DNA from: an uncultured Clostridia bacterium
GTDB taxonomy: Bacteria; Bacillota; Clostridia; Christensenellales; Borkfalkiaceae
DNA length: 64,000 nucleotides
Assembly (NCBI GenBank): GCA_944363045.1
Contig: CALVTT010000001.1
Span: 1 to 64,000, forward strand
Reading direction: 5' to 3'
The notes below the pieces were generated by a model. It did no database searches, was not told the DNA's origin, and saw only the letters and a list, made by a program, of their open reading frames with translations. A program made the position numbers and the translations under genes. Shown here piece by piece: positions 34,764 through 42,248 of this stretch (within the stretch, counting starts at the first letter, position 1; each line of letters starts with the position of its first letter).

Positions 34764-35188
34764 AGGGGTCTGACATTTGTAATAAACAGAGCACTTTGCG
34801 GCAATATGCGAACTTTTATGAAAAACACGACAAAAACCTGACAAAAACCTGACATTTCTTTGTTGGACAAAGCGGTAAAAATGTGCTATCCTATAAGCAG
34901 CCGAAGCGAGGTGCACCAAGCAAGGTGGCTCCGCGCGACCACGGAGGAATTTCGGGAAAATGCGAGAGGCCCGCAGCGTGCACGCTGCGGGCCTCAAACT
35001 TTGCCTCGCCGCCCCGCTTTTCCGCCCCGCCCTGCTCGTTCTGCCGCGCATTTTTCGGCGGGATGCCGCACGGGCATTATGGGAGCATGACGCGCGGACA
35101 TTGCGGCGGCATTATAATGTATAGGGAAAAGTGCTCTTCCGGGCATGAAAAGATTGACGAAACGCGGCTTTTGTGCTATCATATCGCT
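34764..35188. other. 425-bp non-coding stretch with phased repeats, a promoter and a 30-bp palindrome
   Basis: It contains two tandem 11-bp repeats GACAAAAACCT (34829-34850), with a third, degenerate unit before and a GACATTTCTTT after; a promoter TTGGAC (34863-34868), 18 nt, TATCCT (34887-34892); a perfect 30-bp palindrome (34966-34995, arm GAGGCCCGCAGCGTG); and an isolated TATAAT at 35113-35118. Frames across it are low-complexity, so no protein is supported. A non-coding transcript starting near 34899 is possible. Confidence 0.5.
35154..35182 (+). promoter_or_regulatory. Promoter of the membrane XRE gene (leaderless)
   Basis: TTGACG (35154-35159), 17 nt, TATCAT (35177-35182). The predicted +1 is exactly the A of the ATG at 35189; no ribosome binding site is present. 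Confidence 0.8.
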
Positions 35189-35758
35189 ATGGATATTTCA
35201 GAAAAGCTCATAAGCCTGCGCAAGGCGTGCAGCCTCTCGCAGGAAGATTTTGCCGCCCGCGTCGGCGTTGCCCGTCAGACGGTCGTCAGCTGGGAACAGG
35301 GCGCCCGCCCCTCCGCCTTCAACCGCAGGCGCATCTGCGAAGAATTTTCCCTGCCCGTCAACTATTTCGATGCGGACGTCAACGTGACGCTGCTCCCCGT
35401 CGTTGCTGCCCCCGTCAAGGCAGAGGAGGCGGAGGAAGAGCACGCCCCCGGCGTCGTGCGAGTGATCTCAAGGCCTGCCTCCGACGCGCTGCGTTCGCTC
35501 GGCACCGTGATGCGCTGGGGGAACGTCGTCTTTGTGGGGCTGATACTTTTGTGCGTGCTCATCGGCGTGGTCTGCGTGGCGGTCGGCGCCTTCTTGCAGG
35601 CAGATAAGGACTCCGCCCTCGTCGTGCTCATCAATCCCACGGGCATCTTTTATGTCTGCCTATTTTTGGCGGGGATCGCCGTCGTCTTTTATACCGCCTG
35701 CTTCTTTGTGCGGCTCTTCCTGCGCGAAAAACTGCGCATCCAGGTCCGCGGCAAGTAA
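35189..35758 (+). CDS. XRE-family regulator with two transmembrane helices
   Basis: 189 residues. Residues 1-66 are a Cro/C1-type HTH (EKLISLRKACSLSQEDFAARVGVARQTVVSWEQGARP, then FSLPVNYF), followed by an Ala/Glu-rich linker, and two hydrophobic helices (VVFVGLILLCVLIGVVCVAV, about 112-133, and GIFYVCLFLAGIAVVFYTAC, about 152-172). Such proteins tether a DNA-binding domain to the membrane, possibly sensing it. The ATG at 35189 is set by the promoter directly before it; a longer frame upstream reads into non-coding sequence. Targets are unknown. Confidence 0.83.
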   Translation: MDISEKLISLRKACSLSQEDFAARVGVARQTVVSWEQGARPSAFNRRRICEEFSLPVNYFDADVNVTLLPVVAAPVKAEEAEEEHAPGVVRVISRPASDALRSLGTVMRWGNVVFVGLILLCVLIGVVCVAVGAFLQADKDSALVVLINPTGIFYVCLFLAGIAVVFYTACFFVRLFLREKLRIQVRGK

Positions 35759-35798
35759 AAGGGCGCTTTGCGGGCGTTGGCGGCAAGGCTCAAAAAGA

Positions 35799-35829
35799 AC
35801 GGGGAAAGGACAAAATTTCTCCGTTTTTT
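35799..35829 (+). terminator. Terminator of the membrane XRE gene
   Basis: ACGGGGAAA (35799-35807) pairs with TTTCTCCGT (35816-35824), followed by six T residues. Confidence 0.85.
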
Positions 35830-35841
35830 ACTGTAAAAAAG

Positions 35842-35870
35842 TTGCCATGCCGTCAAAAATATGGTAAAAT
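35842..35870 (+). promoter_or_regulatory. Promoter of rpsB-tsf
   Basis: TTGCCA (35842-35847), 17 nt, TAAAAT (35865-35870). Confidence 0.75.
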
Positions 35871-35876
35871 ATCACG

Positions 35877-35970
35877 GTTAGAAATCCACACCCCGAAAGA
35901 GCGCCGCGCTCCGTGCCCGCAAATCTCATCGCCGCGGGCAGCAGGCGGAAGAACGCACACGGGGGAGGTT
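35877..35970 (+). promoter_or_regulatory. rpsB 5' leader, possible S2 autoregulatory RNA
   Basis: About 105 transcribed bases precede rpsB and include complementary GC-rich segments (GAGCGCCGCGCTC, CCGCGGGCAGCAGG). Ribosomal protein operons often carry leader structures for autoregulation; I infer this from position and structure only and did not match a named motif. Confidence 0.35.
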
Positions 35971-35983
35971 CAACGGAGGAATT

Positions 35984-36751
35984 ATGGCAGTTATCACCAT
36001 GAAGCAGCTGCTCGAAGCGGGCGTCCACTTCGGGCACCAGACGAGGAAGTGGAACCCCAAGATGAAGAAGTACATCTTTGCGGCACGCCACGACATCCAC
36101 ATCATCGACCTTGAAAAGACGGCAAAGCTCATCGAAGAGGCTTATACCTTCGTCGTCGAGTCGGTGAAGGCGGGCAAGAGCGTTCTCTTCGTCGGCACCA
36201 AGAAGCAGGCGCAGGACGCCATCAAGGAAGAGGCGGAGCGCTGCGGGCAGTTCTATGTCAACTCCCGTTGGCTGGGCGGGTGCCTCACCAACTTCAAGAC
36301 CATCCGCGCCCGCATCGACTATCTTGAGAAGCTCGAGAAGATGGAGGAGAGCGGCGAGTTCGACCTCCTTCCCAAGAAGGAAGTGCTCGGCCTCAAGAAG
36401 GAGATGGCAAAGCTCGAGGAAAACCTCGGCGGCATCAAGAATATGCGTACCCTTCCCGGCATCATGTTCATCGTCGACCCTCATAACGAGGACATCGCCG
36501 TCGCCGAAGCGCGCAAGCTGCACATCCCCATCGTCGCCATCACCGATACCAACTGCGACCCCGATCTCATCGACCACGTCATCCCCGGCAACGACGACGC
36601 CATCCGCGCCATCAAGCTCATCTCGTCCGTCATTGCCAACGCCGTCATCGAGGCGAACCAGGGCGAGACGTTTGACGCCGCTCCCGCTCAGGAGGAGGCT
36701 GCTCCCGCAGCAGAGGCAGAGCCCGCAGCCGAGGCTCCCGTTCAGGAATAA
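35984..36751 (+). CDS. rpsB: Ribosomal protein S2
   Basis: 255 residues, 30S subunit protein. [26 protein letters not shown] and [34 protein letters not shown] are diagnostic. It has an Ala/Glu/Pro-rich C-terminal tail of about 25 residues ([16 protein letters not shown]) that is absent from short homologues. Ribosome binding site GGAGG; tsf follows after 21 bases. Confidence 0.98.
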   Translation: MAVITMKQLLEAGVHFGHQTRKWNPKMKKYIFAARHDIHIIDLEKTAKLIEEAYTFVVESVKAGKSVLFVGTKKQAQDAIKEEAERCGQFYVNSRWLGGCLTNFKTIRARIDYLEKLEKMEESGEFDLLPKKEVLGLKKEMAKLEENLGGIKNMRTLPGIMFIVDPHNEDIAVAEARKLHIPIVAITDTNCDPDLIDHVIPGNDDAIRAIKLISSVIANAVIEANQGETFDAAPAQEEAAPAAEAEPAAEAPVQE

Positions 36752-36772
36752 TTTTTCAGGAGGAACACAACA

Positions 36773-37687
36773 ATGGCAGGATTTACGGCAAAGGACGTCA
36801 TGACGCTCCGTGAACAGACGGGCGCGGGCATGATGGACTGCAAGAAGGCCCTCACCGATGCAGAGGGCGATATGAGCAAGGCGGCAGATCTTCTGCGCGA
36901 GCGCGGCATCGCAAAGGCTGCCAAGCGCGCTTCCAAGATCGCGGCAGAGGGCGTCGTCTACGCCTATGTCGAGGGCAAGACGGGCGTGCTCGTCGAAGTC
37001 AACTGCGAGTCCGACTTCGTTGCCAAGGGCGACAGGTTCCGCGCCCTCGTCGAGACGGTCGCAAAGCAGATCGCGGCGACAAAGCCGCAGGACGTCGAAA
37101 CGCTGCTCGCTTCCGCGCTCCCTTCGGGCGAGACGGTCGAAGCGTTCGTCACCGATCAGACCGCCGTCATCGGCGAAAAGATCTCCGTCCGCCGCTTCAC
37201 GGTGTATGAGAGCGCCGGCCACATCGAGACGTATATCCACATGGGCGGCACGATGGGCGTCATGCTCAACTTCGCCTGCGAAGAGAACGACGTCACGAAG
37301 GAGCTTGCGCACAACGTCGCGCTCCACGTCGCCTTCTCCAAGCCTCAGTACATGACGAAGGACGAAGTCTCCGAGGAAACGCTTGCCAAGGAGAAGGAGA
37401 TCCTCATGAAGGAAGTCATGAACGAGGGCAAGCCCGCGAACATCGCCGAAAAGATCGTGCTCGGCAAGATCAAGAAGTTCTACGAGGAGAACTGCCTGCT
37501 CGACCAGAAGTTCATCAAGGACGACAAGGTGACCATCGCCCAGCTCATCGCCGAGGAATCGAAGAAGGCCGGCTGCCCCGTGGAGCTCAAGGCGTTCTGC
37601 TTCTATGTCATGGGTCAGGGCCTCGAGAAGAAGAGCGAGGATCTGCAGGAGGAAGTCGCCAAGCAGGTCGAGGCGATGAAGAAATAA
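36773..37687 (+). CDS. tsf: Translation elongation factor Ts
   Basis: 304 residues, nucleotide exchange factor for EF-Tu. The N-terminal UBA-like domain (TLREQTGAGMMDCKKAL) and the core CESDFVAKGDRFR / VALHVAFSKPQYMT motifs are clear. Its usual neighbour pyrH is 1.6 kb away because a repeat block and a kinase-like gene lie between. Confidence 0.98.
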   Translation: MAGFTAKDVMTLREQTGAGMMDCKKALTDAEGDMSKAADLLRERGIAKAAKRASKIAAEGVVYAYVEGKTGVLVEVNCESDFVAKGDRFRALVETVAKQIAATKPQDVETLLASALPSGETVEAFVTDQTAVIGEKISVRRFTVYESAGHIETYIHMGGTMGVMLNFACEENDVTKELAHNVALHVAFSKPQYMTKDEVSEETLAKEKEILMKEVMNEGKPANIAEKIVLGKIKKFYEENCLLDQKFIKDDKVTIAQLIAEESKKAGCPVELKAFCFYVMGQGLEKKSEDLQEEVAKQVEAMKK

Positions 37688-37693
37688 GTTCAC

Positions 37694-37860
37694 ACTTTTT
37701 TGCGCAAGCGCAAAAAAGTCGTGAGGGGTGGAGTGTTGCGATTTTAACTTATTTTATCGCCCGCGAATTCATCTGTCATTCTAAGAACACTAAGCCTCAA
37801 GTATGAGGCAAATTGAGTGAGCCAGCGCAAGGGAACCTTGCTTGGCTCATTTTATTTTTA
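37694..37860 (+). repeat. Structured intergenic repeat, copy A (after tsf)
   Basis: Begins with a perfect 12-bp palindrome (37694-37705 with 37708-37719), then an 81-bp core (37738-37818) about 84% identical to copy B at 57678-57758, including ATCGCCCGCGAA and CATCTGTCATTCTAAGAACA. Within it GCCTCA-AGTA-TGAGGC forms a hairpin that in copy B is GCCTCT-GGTA-AGAGGC, a compensatory change. A further stem (TGAGCCA...GCAAGG / CCTTGC...TGGCTCA) is followed by TTTTATTTTT and can terminate tsf. Non-coding. Confidence 0.75.
37818..37860 (+). terminator. Terminator of rpsB-tsf carried by the repeat
   Basis: TGAGCCA (37818-37824) and GCAAGG (37827-37832) pair with CCTTGC (37836-37841) and TGGCTCA (37843-37849); the tail is TTTTATTTTT. 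Confidence 0.75.
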
Positions 37861-38340
37861 GAAGCAACAAAGGGCAACCCTCCTCGCGGGATTTTATTTT
37901 AGAAATTCACGAATTTCTTTCGCTGCGCGAAACAAATTCCGTGAGAAAATTTCGCGAAAATCTTTTTGCTGCGCAAAAATCTTTCCGCGAGTTTAAGTGC
38001 CCTGCGGGTACAAATTGAGTCCCGCAGCGGAGGGCAACCCTCCTTGCGGCATTATTGGGGAACCAACTCCCTCAGTCTCGCTTTGCTCGACAGCGTCTCG
38101 CGCGATAGAGACCGCGCTTCGGTCAGGAAACGGCGCGCACAATGCGCCGTTTCCAAGTTCGCAAGTGGTCAAAGCCACACCGTGGCTTTGCCAAGAAAGC
38201 ACTTGCTCACCCTCAAAGAGGGAGCCACGGGGGTTAGCGTTGTTTCCTTGCCTCCCTCTGAGAGGGAGGTGCCCCGAAGGGGCGGAAGGAGTTATCTGAT
38301 CGCAGGCTTCCGCTTGCGGAGCGAACGATTCGATCTTAAC
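37861..38340. repeat. Mosaic of intergenic inverted repeats between tsf and the kinase-like gene
   Basis: Contains two degenerate copies of GGGCAACCCTCCT-GCGG (near 37870 and 38030); long hairpins around 37905-37955 and 37950-37990; a 29-bp segment (38066-38094) that is the reverse complement, 27 of 29 bases, of 57849-57877; a perfect 11-bp stem GGAAACGGCGC (38126-38136 with 38144-38154); a nested stem CAAAGCCAC/GTGGCTTTG; and GAGGGAGG and GCCCC/GGGGC hairpins to 38285. A long open frame crosses it but reads as repeat translation, not a protein. Confidence 0.7.
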
Positions 38341-38407
38341 AGGCGGTTTCGGTCGCCTGTTTTTTCGGCTCTCTATTTTCAATATAATATAATTTTCAAA
38401 GCGGGTA

Positions 38408-38436
38408 TTGATTTTTATGGCGGGGCGTGCTATAAT
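38408..38436 (+). promoter_or_regulatory. Promoter of the cytidylate kinase-like gene
   Basis: TTGATT (38408-38413), 17 nt, TATAAT (38431-38436). This lies after the repeat block, so the gene is transcribed separately from tsf. Confidence 0.85.
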
Positions 38437-38490
38437 GGGGGCAGAAAGGGCGGCGAGAGAGCGCGCCCGTATGATAAGGAGGGCAGTACC

Positions 38491-39072
38491 ATGAAGCACA
38501 GGATCATCACCGTCAGCCGTGAATTCGGCAGCGGCGGCCGCACCATCGCCAAGGAAGTGGCGGAAAAGCTGCACATCCCCTGTTACGACCAGGAGCTCAT
38601 CGAGAAGGTGGCGGAAGAGAGCGGCTTTGCCAAAGAATACATCGCCGAGCACGGCGAACACACGGGAAATTGGCTCACCAACGCCTTTGCCGCGGCGGCC
38701 TCGTACTACGGGCCCATCGGCAGGGACTTCGTCTGGATGGCGCAGCGCAAGGTCATTTTGGAGCTCGCCGAAAAGCACCCCTGCGTCATCGTCGGGCGGT
38801 GCGCGGACTTCATCCTGCGCGATAAGGCCGACCTTCTGAAGGTCTTCATCCATGCCGATCCCGCCTTCCGCGCCGACCGCATCGTGCGCGTCTACGGCGA
38901 GCGGGAAGATTCGCCCGAAAAGCGCATCCGCGACAAGGATAAGCGCCGCATGGCATACTACCGCTACTATACGGACATCGATTGGGGCGTCGCCAAGAAT
39001 TACGACATCTGCCTCGACAGCGGCACGGTCGGCATCGACCGCTGCGCGGACATCATCTTCTCGCTCTATTGA
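38491..39072 (+). CDS. Cytidylate kinase-like family protein
   Basis: 193 residues of the cytidylate-kinase-like P-loop family. It opens with ITVSREFGSGGRTIAKEVA (phosphate-binding loop) and has VIVGRCADFILRD and VYGEREDSPEKRIRDKDKRRMAYYRYYTDIDWG, the family's lid and catalytic region. Substrate is not established; it is not the housekeeping Cmk. The ATG at 38491 follows AAGGAGGG; the frame continues upstream only through repeats. It is an insertion in the usual tsf-pyrH order. Confidence 0.87.
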   Translation: MKHRIITVSREFGSGGRTIAKEVAEKLHIPCYDQELIEKVAEESGFAKEYIAEHGEHTGNWLTNAFAAAASYYGPIGRDFVWMAQRKVILELAEKHPCVIVGRCADFILRDKADLLKVFIHADPAFRADRIVRVYGEREDSPEKRIRDKDKRRMAYYRYYTDIDWGVAKNYDICLDSGTVGIDRCADIIFSLY

Positions 39073-39270
39073 GGGGGAGAGCGGCTCTAACTGCCGCACA
39101 AAGCACAACATACCGCGGCGGGAGCGCTAAATAAGCGGCGCTTCCCGTCTTTTGCGGCGTTTTTCGCCGTAGTTTCATGAAAATCATTCGCAATTCGCGT
39201 GCTTTTTCGCCGCGGATATGATATACTATTAAAAATCGAAGCGCCCTCACAGCGGCGCAAAGGGGATACT

Positions 39271-39981
39271 ATGCAGCCGAAATACAAGCGCGTCTTACTC
39301 AAACTGTCGGGCGAAGCACTCGCGGGCGACCAGAAATTCGGCCTCAACGAAGAAGTCATCTCGGGGGTCGTCGATCAGCTCGTCAAAGTGCACGATATGG
39401 GCGTGGAGATCGCGCTCGTCATCGGCGGAGGCAACTTCTGGCGGGGCAGGCAGGGCACCAATATGGACCGCGCCACCGCCGATCAGATGGGCATGCTGGC
39501 GACCGTCATCAATTCGCTCGCCATGATGGACGCCATCGAACAGAGGGGCGTGCCCACGCGCGTGCAGACGGCGCTCAACATGATCTCCGTCGCCGAGCCC
39601 TACGTCCTTCGGAAGGCGCTCCGTCACTTTGAAAAGGGGCGCATCGTCATCATGGCGTGCGGCACGGGCAATCCCTATTGCTCGACGGACACGGCTGCCG
39701 CCCAGCGCGCCTGCGAGATAAGGGCGGACGTGCTGCTCATGGCAAAGAACGTGGACGGCATCTACGACAGCGACCCCGCCCTCAACCCCGATGCCAAGAA
39801 GTACGACAGGCTCACGTTCAGCGACATCGTCAACAAGGGCCTCAAGGCGATGGACGCCACCGCCGCCACCATGTGCATGGAGAACGACATCCCCGTGCTT
39901 GCCTTTGCCCTCGGCGAGAAGGACTCCATCCTGCGCGCCGTCTGCGGCGAGAATTTAGGCACCCTCATCAGCAACGAATAA
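39271..39981 (+). CDS. pyrH: UMP kinase
   Basis: 236 residues, converts UMP to UDP with ATP. Amino-acid-kinase fold with [38 protein letters not shown] and VDGIYDSDP motifs. Possible -10 TATACT (39222-39227) upstream without a good -35. Frr follows 18 bases later. Confidence 0.97.
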   Translation: MQPKYKRVLLKLSGEALAGDQKFGLNEEVISGVVDQLVKVHDMGVEIALVIGGGNFWRGRQGTNMDRATADQMGMLATVINSLAMMDAIEQRGVPTRVQTALNMISVAEPYVLRKALRHFEKGRIVIMACGTGNPYCSTDTAAAQRACEIRADVLLMAKNVDGIYDSDPALNPDAKKYDRLTFSDIVNKGLKAMDATAATMCMENDIPVLAFALGEKDSILRAVCGENLGTLISNE

Positions 39982-39999
39982 TCATTTAAGGAGACGATC

Positions 40000-40569
40000 A
40001 TGGAAAACGAAAAATTGGAAGAGATCTTTTTGGTGCTCGAGGATAAGCTCGACAAAGTGGTGACAGTCCTCAAAGACGAGTATCAGACCATCCGCGCCGG
40101 CCGCGCCAACCCGCACATTCTGGACAGGCTGCAAGTGGAGGCATACGGCGGCATGAGCCCCCTCAACCAGCTGGGCAACGTCGCCGTCGCGGACGCAAGG
40201 TGCCTTGTCATCAGCCCCTGGGATAAGTCGCTCTTAAAGGCCATCGAAAAGGCCATCCTCGCCTCCAACATCGGGCTCAACCCCACCAACGACGGCAACG
40301 TCATCCGCCTCGTCTTCCCCGAACTCACCGAGGAGAGAAGAAAGGAGCTCGTGAAGCAGGTGCGCCGCATGGGCGAGGACGCCAAAGTCGCCGCCCGCAA
40401 CGTGCGCCGCGAGGCGATGGACGGCATCAAGAAGATGAAGAACGGCAAGGAGATCTCCGAAGACGAGGCCTCCAACGCCGAACAGGATGTGGAGAAGGAC
40501 ATCTCCAAGTGCATGGAGGAGCTCGACAAGGCCGTTTCCGCCAAGGAAAAAGAGCTCATGACCATCTGA
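40000..40569 (+). CDS. frr: Ribosome recycling factor
   Basis: 189 residues; splits post-termination ribosomes with EF-G. Conserved YQTIRAGRANPHILDRLQVEAYG, INPPWDKS-equivalent SPWDKSLLKAIEKAI and ELTEERRKELVKQ are visible. Slightly long loop near 170. Its TGA overlaps the uppS ATG by one base. Confidence 0.97.
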   Translation: MENEKLEEIFLVLEDKLDKVVTVLKDEYQTIRAGRANPHILDRLQVEAYGGMSPLNQLGNVAVADARCLVISPWDKSLLKAIEKAILASNIGLNPTNDGNVIRLVFPELTEERRKELVKQVRRMGEDAKVAARNVRREAMDGIKKMKNGKEISEDEASNAEQDVEKDISKCMEELDKAVSAKEKELMTI

Positions 40570-41264
40570 TGGGGGAGCTTCCCCGCCACGTCGCCGTCAT
40601 CATGGACGGCAACGGGCGCTGGGCGCAAAGGCGCCTCCTTCCCCGCAGCGCCGGCCACAGCGCGGGCTTAAAGCGCATGATCGCGCTCTCCGAATACTTC
40701 TTTCACCGCGGCGTGGAAGTGGTGACGCTGTACGCCCTCTCGCAGGAAAATCTCTCCCGCTCCCAAGAGGAGCTTGCCGCCCTCTTCGCGCTCTTCCGCA
40801 CCTATTTCTCGGGCAACGTCGAGCGCCTGAAAAAGAACGATCTCAGGCTCGAGGTCATCGGTGAGCTCTCTCTCCTGCCCGAGGACATCCAAACGCTCAT
40901 CGGGGAGGGCAGGGAGCGGACGAAGGAGGGGAAAAAGGGCACGCTGGTGCTCGCCATCGCCTACGGGGCGCGGCAGGACGTCGTGCGCGCCGTCAATGAA
41001 GCCGTAAAGGCGGGCAAAGAGGTGACGATGGAGAGCTTTTCCGCCCTGCTTTCGACGGGGGCGTATCCTCCCTTAGACCTTCTCATCCGCACGGGCAGGG
41101 AAAAGCGGCTCTCCAACTTCCTGCTCTATGAGGCGGCGTACGCCGAACTGTATTTTTCCGACAAGATGTTCCCCGACTTTTCCGATGCGGATGCGGAGCG
41201 CGCGCTCGAAGACTATATGACGCGCGACCGCCGCTACGGCAAGGTCAAGGCGGAAGAAGGCTGA
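40569..41264 (+). CDS. uppS: Undecaprenyl diphosphate synthase
   Basis: 231 residues, makes the C55 lipid carrier precursor for peptidoglycan by cis-addition of isopentenyl units. Signature HVAVIMDGNGRWAQ with the catalytic Asp, TLYALSQENLSR, and DLLIRTGREKRLSNFLLYEAAYAELYF (C-terminal motif V). The ATG at 40569 overlaps the frr stop as TGATG. Confidence 0.97.
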   Translation: MGELPRHVAVIMDGNGRWAQRRLLPRSAGHSAGLKRMIALSEYFFHRGVEVVTLYALSQENLSRSQEELAALFALFRTYFSGNVERLKKNDLRLEVIGELSLLPEDIQTLIGEGRERTKEGKKGTLVLAIAYGARQDVVRAVNEAVKAGKEVTMESFSALLSTGAYPPLDLLIRTGREKRLSNFLLYEAAYAELYFSDKMFPDFSDADAERALEDYMTRDRRYGKVKAEEG

Positions 41265-41271
41265 GTTTGCC

Positions 41272-42171
41272 ATGAAGAGACTCCTCACGGGTATCGTCTA
41301 TATCCTCATCCTCCTGAGTGCCTTTTTGCTCAGGAGGTATGTGCATCTGCTCTTTTTCGATGCCCTCGTGCTGCTCTTTTCGGTGCTTGGCACTTTCGAG
41401 ATGCTGCGCGCCTTTGAAGGCCGCATCGACGGGCTGCAAAAGGGGGTCGTACTGTTCTTTTCCTCGGGCATCATCGTCTGCTATGCGCTGACGGATACCC
41501 TCTACCGCAATTTGCAGGAGACGAGCCCCGAGATCGTCAACTATTCCCCCCTCATCACCTTCGTCGTCTTTATGGCGGGCCTTGCGCTTCTTTTCGGGCT
41601 GCTCGTCTTCCGCCACGAAAAGACCTCGCTCGACTCTTTGGGCTGTTCGCTCATCTGTTTGCTCTATCCCTCCGTCTTTTTGCTCGTGCTCACGGGCTGC
41701 AACCATATGCCCGCCTATTCGGAGATCGGCATTTTGTTCGTCTTTGTCATCTGCCCCTTTGCGGACAGCCTCGCCTACGTCTTCGGGCGGCTGCTCGGGG
41801 GAAAGCTCCCCAAGAAGCTCTCACCCACGGTGAGCCCAAATAAGACGCTCATCGGGGGCTTCGGCGGGCTCATCGGCGGGGCGCTGGGCGCGGTGTGCAT
41901 CTTTTTCGTCTACTACGGCCTTCTGGAGCCCTGCGATCTCAATACGGAGTGGCTCAACCTCGTCTTCTTCATCGCCCTCGGCGTGCTGACGGCGGCATTT
42001 ACGGAATTCGGCGACCTCGTGGAGAGCGCCTTGAAGCGCAAGCTGGAAATAAAGGACATGGGCAAAATTTTGCCCGGGCACGGCGGCATCCTCGACCGCA
42101 TCGACTCATCCCTCTATGCGGGGCTCATCGTCTGCTTTGTGCTGACGATGCGCATCCTCATTACGGGATAA
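41272..42171 (+). CDS. cdsA: Phosphatidate cytidylyltransferase
   Basis: 299 residues, integral membrane enzyme that makes CDP-diacylglycerol for phospholipid synthesis. About eight membrane helices; the signature K-x-[ML]GKILPGHGGILDRIDS near the C-terminus (KDMGKILPGHGGILDRIDS) is intact, with ALKRKLEIKD before it. Seven bases after uppS. Confidence 0.95.
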   Translation: MKRLLTGIVYILILLSAFLLRRYVHLLFFDALVLLFSVLGTFEMLRAFEGRIDGLQKGVVLFFSSGIIVCYALTDTLYRNLQETSPEIVNYSPLITFVVFMAGLALLFGLLVFRHEKTSLDSLGCSLICLLYPSVFLLVLTGCNHMPAYSEIGILFVFVICPFADSLAYVFGRLLGGKLPKKLSPTVSPNKTLIGGFGGLIGGALGAVCIFFVYYGLLEPCDLNTEWLNLVFFIALGVLTAAFTEFGDLVESALKRKLEIKDMGKILPGHGGILDRIDSSLYAGLIVCFVLTMRILITG

Positions 42172-42188
42172 CAAGGATAAGAACGAAG

Positions 42189-42222
42189 AGGGCGGCATAA
42201 AATAGAGTGGAGCCGCCCTTTG
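42189..42222 (+). terminator. Hairpin between cdsA and dxr
   Basis: AGGGCGGC (42189-42196) pairs with GCCGCCCT (42212-42219) but only TTTG follows. It may be a leaky terminator or processing site; a TAAATTTTTTT tract lies ten bases further on. Confidence 0.55.
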
Positions 42223-42248
42223 TCATAAATTTTTTTGGGGAGGCGGTC

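Noticed and set aside
34920..34945. T-box-like sequence AAGGTGGCTCCGCG
   Set aside because: It differs from the T-box UGGNACC core (CUCC in place of NACC), only about 20 bases separate it from the predicted transcript start so no Stem I can exist, and no aminoacyl-tRNA synthetase or amino-acid gene follows.
37694..37719. Palindrome ACTTTTTTGCGC... considered as the tsf terminator
   Set aside because: The T tract is in the 5' arm and the A tract in the 3' arm, so neither strand ends in a U-run after the stem; the hairpin at 37818-37860 fits better.
37997..38299. Forward 100-codon frame in the repeat block
   Set aside because: It spans hairpins and repeat modules that recur elsewhere in inverse orientation, so the frame is incidental.
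37966..38490. Long upstream extension of the cytidylate kinase-like frame
   Set aside because: The extra sequence is translation of the repeat mosaic, contains no domain, and the AAGGAGGG site and promoter fix the start at 38491.
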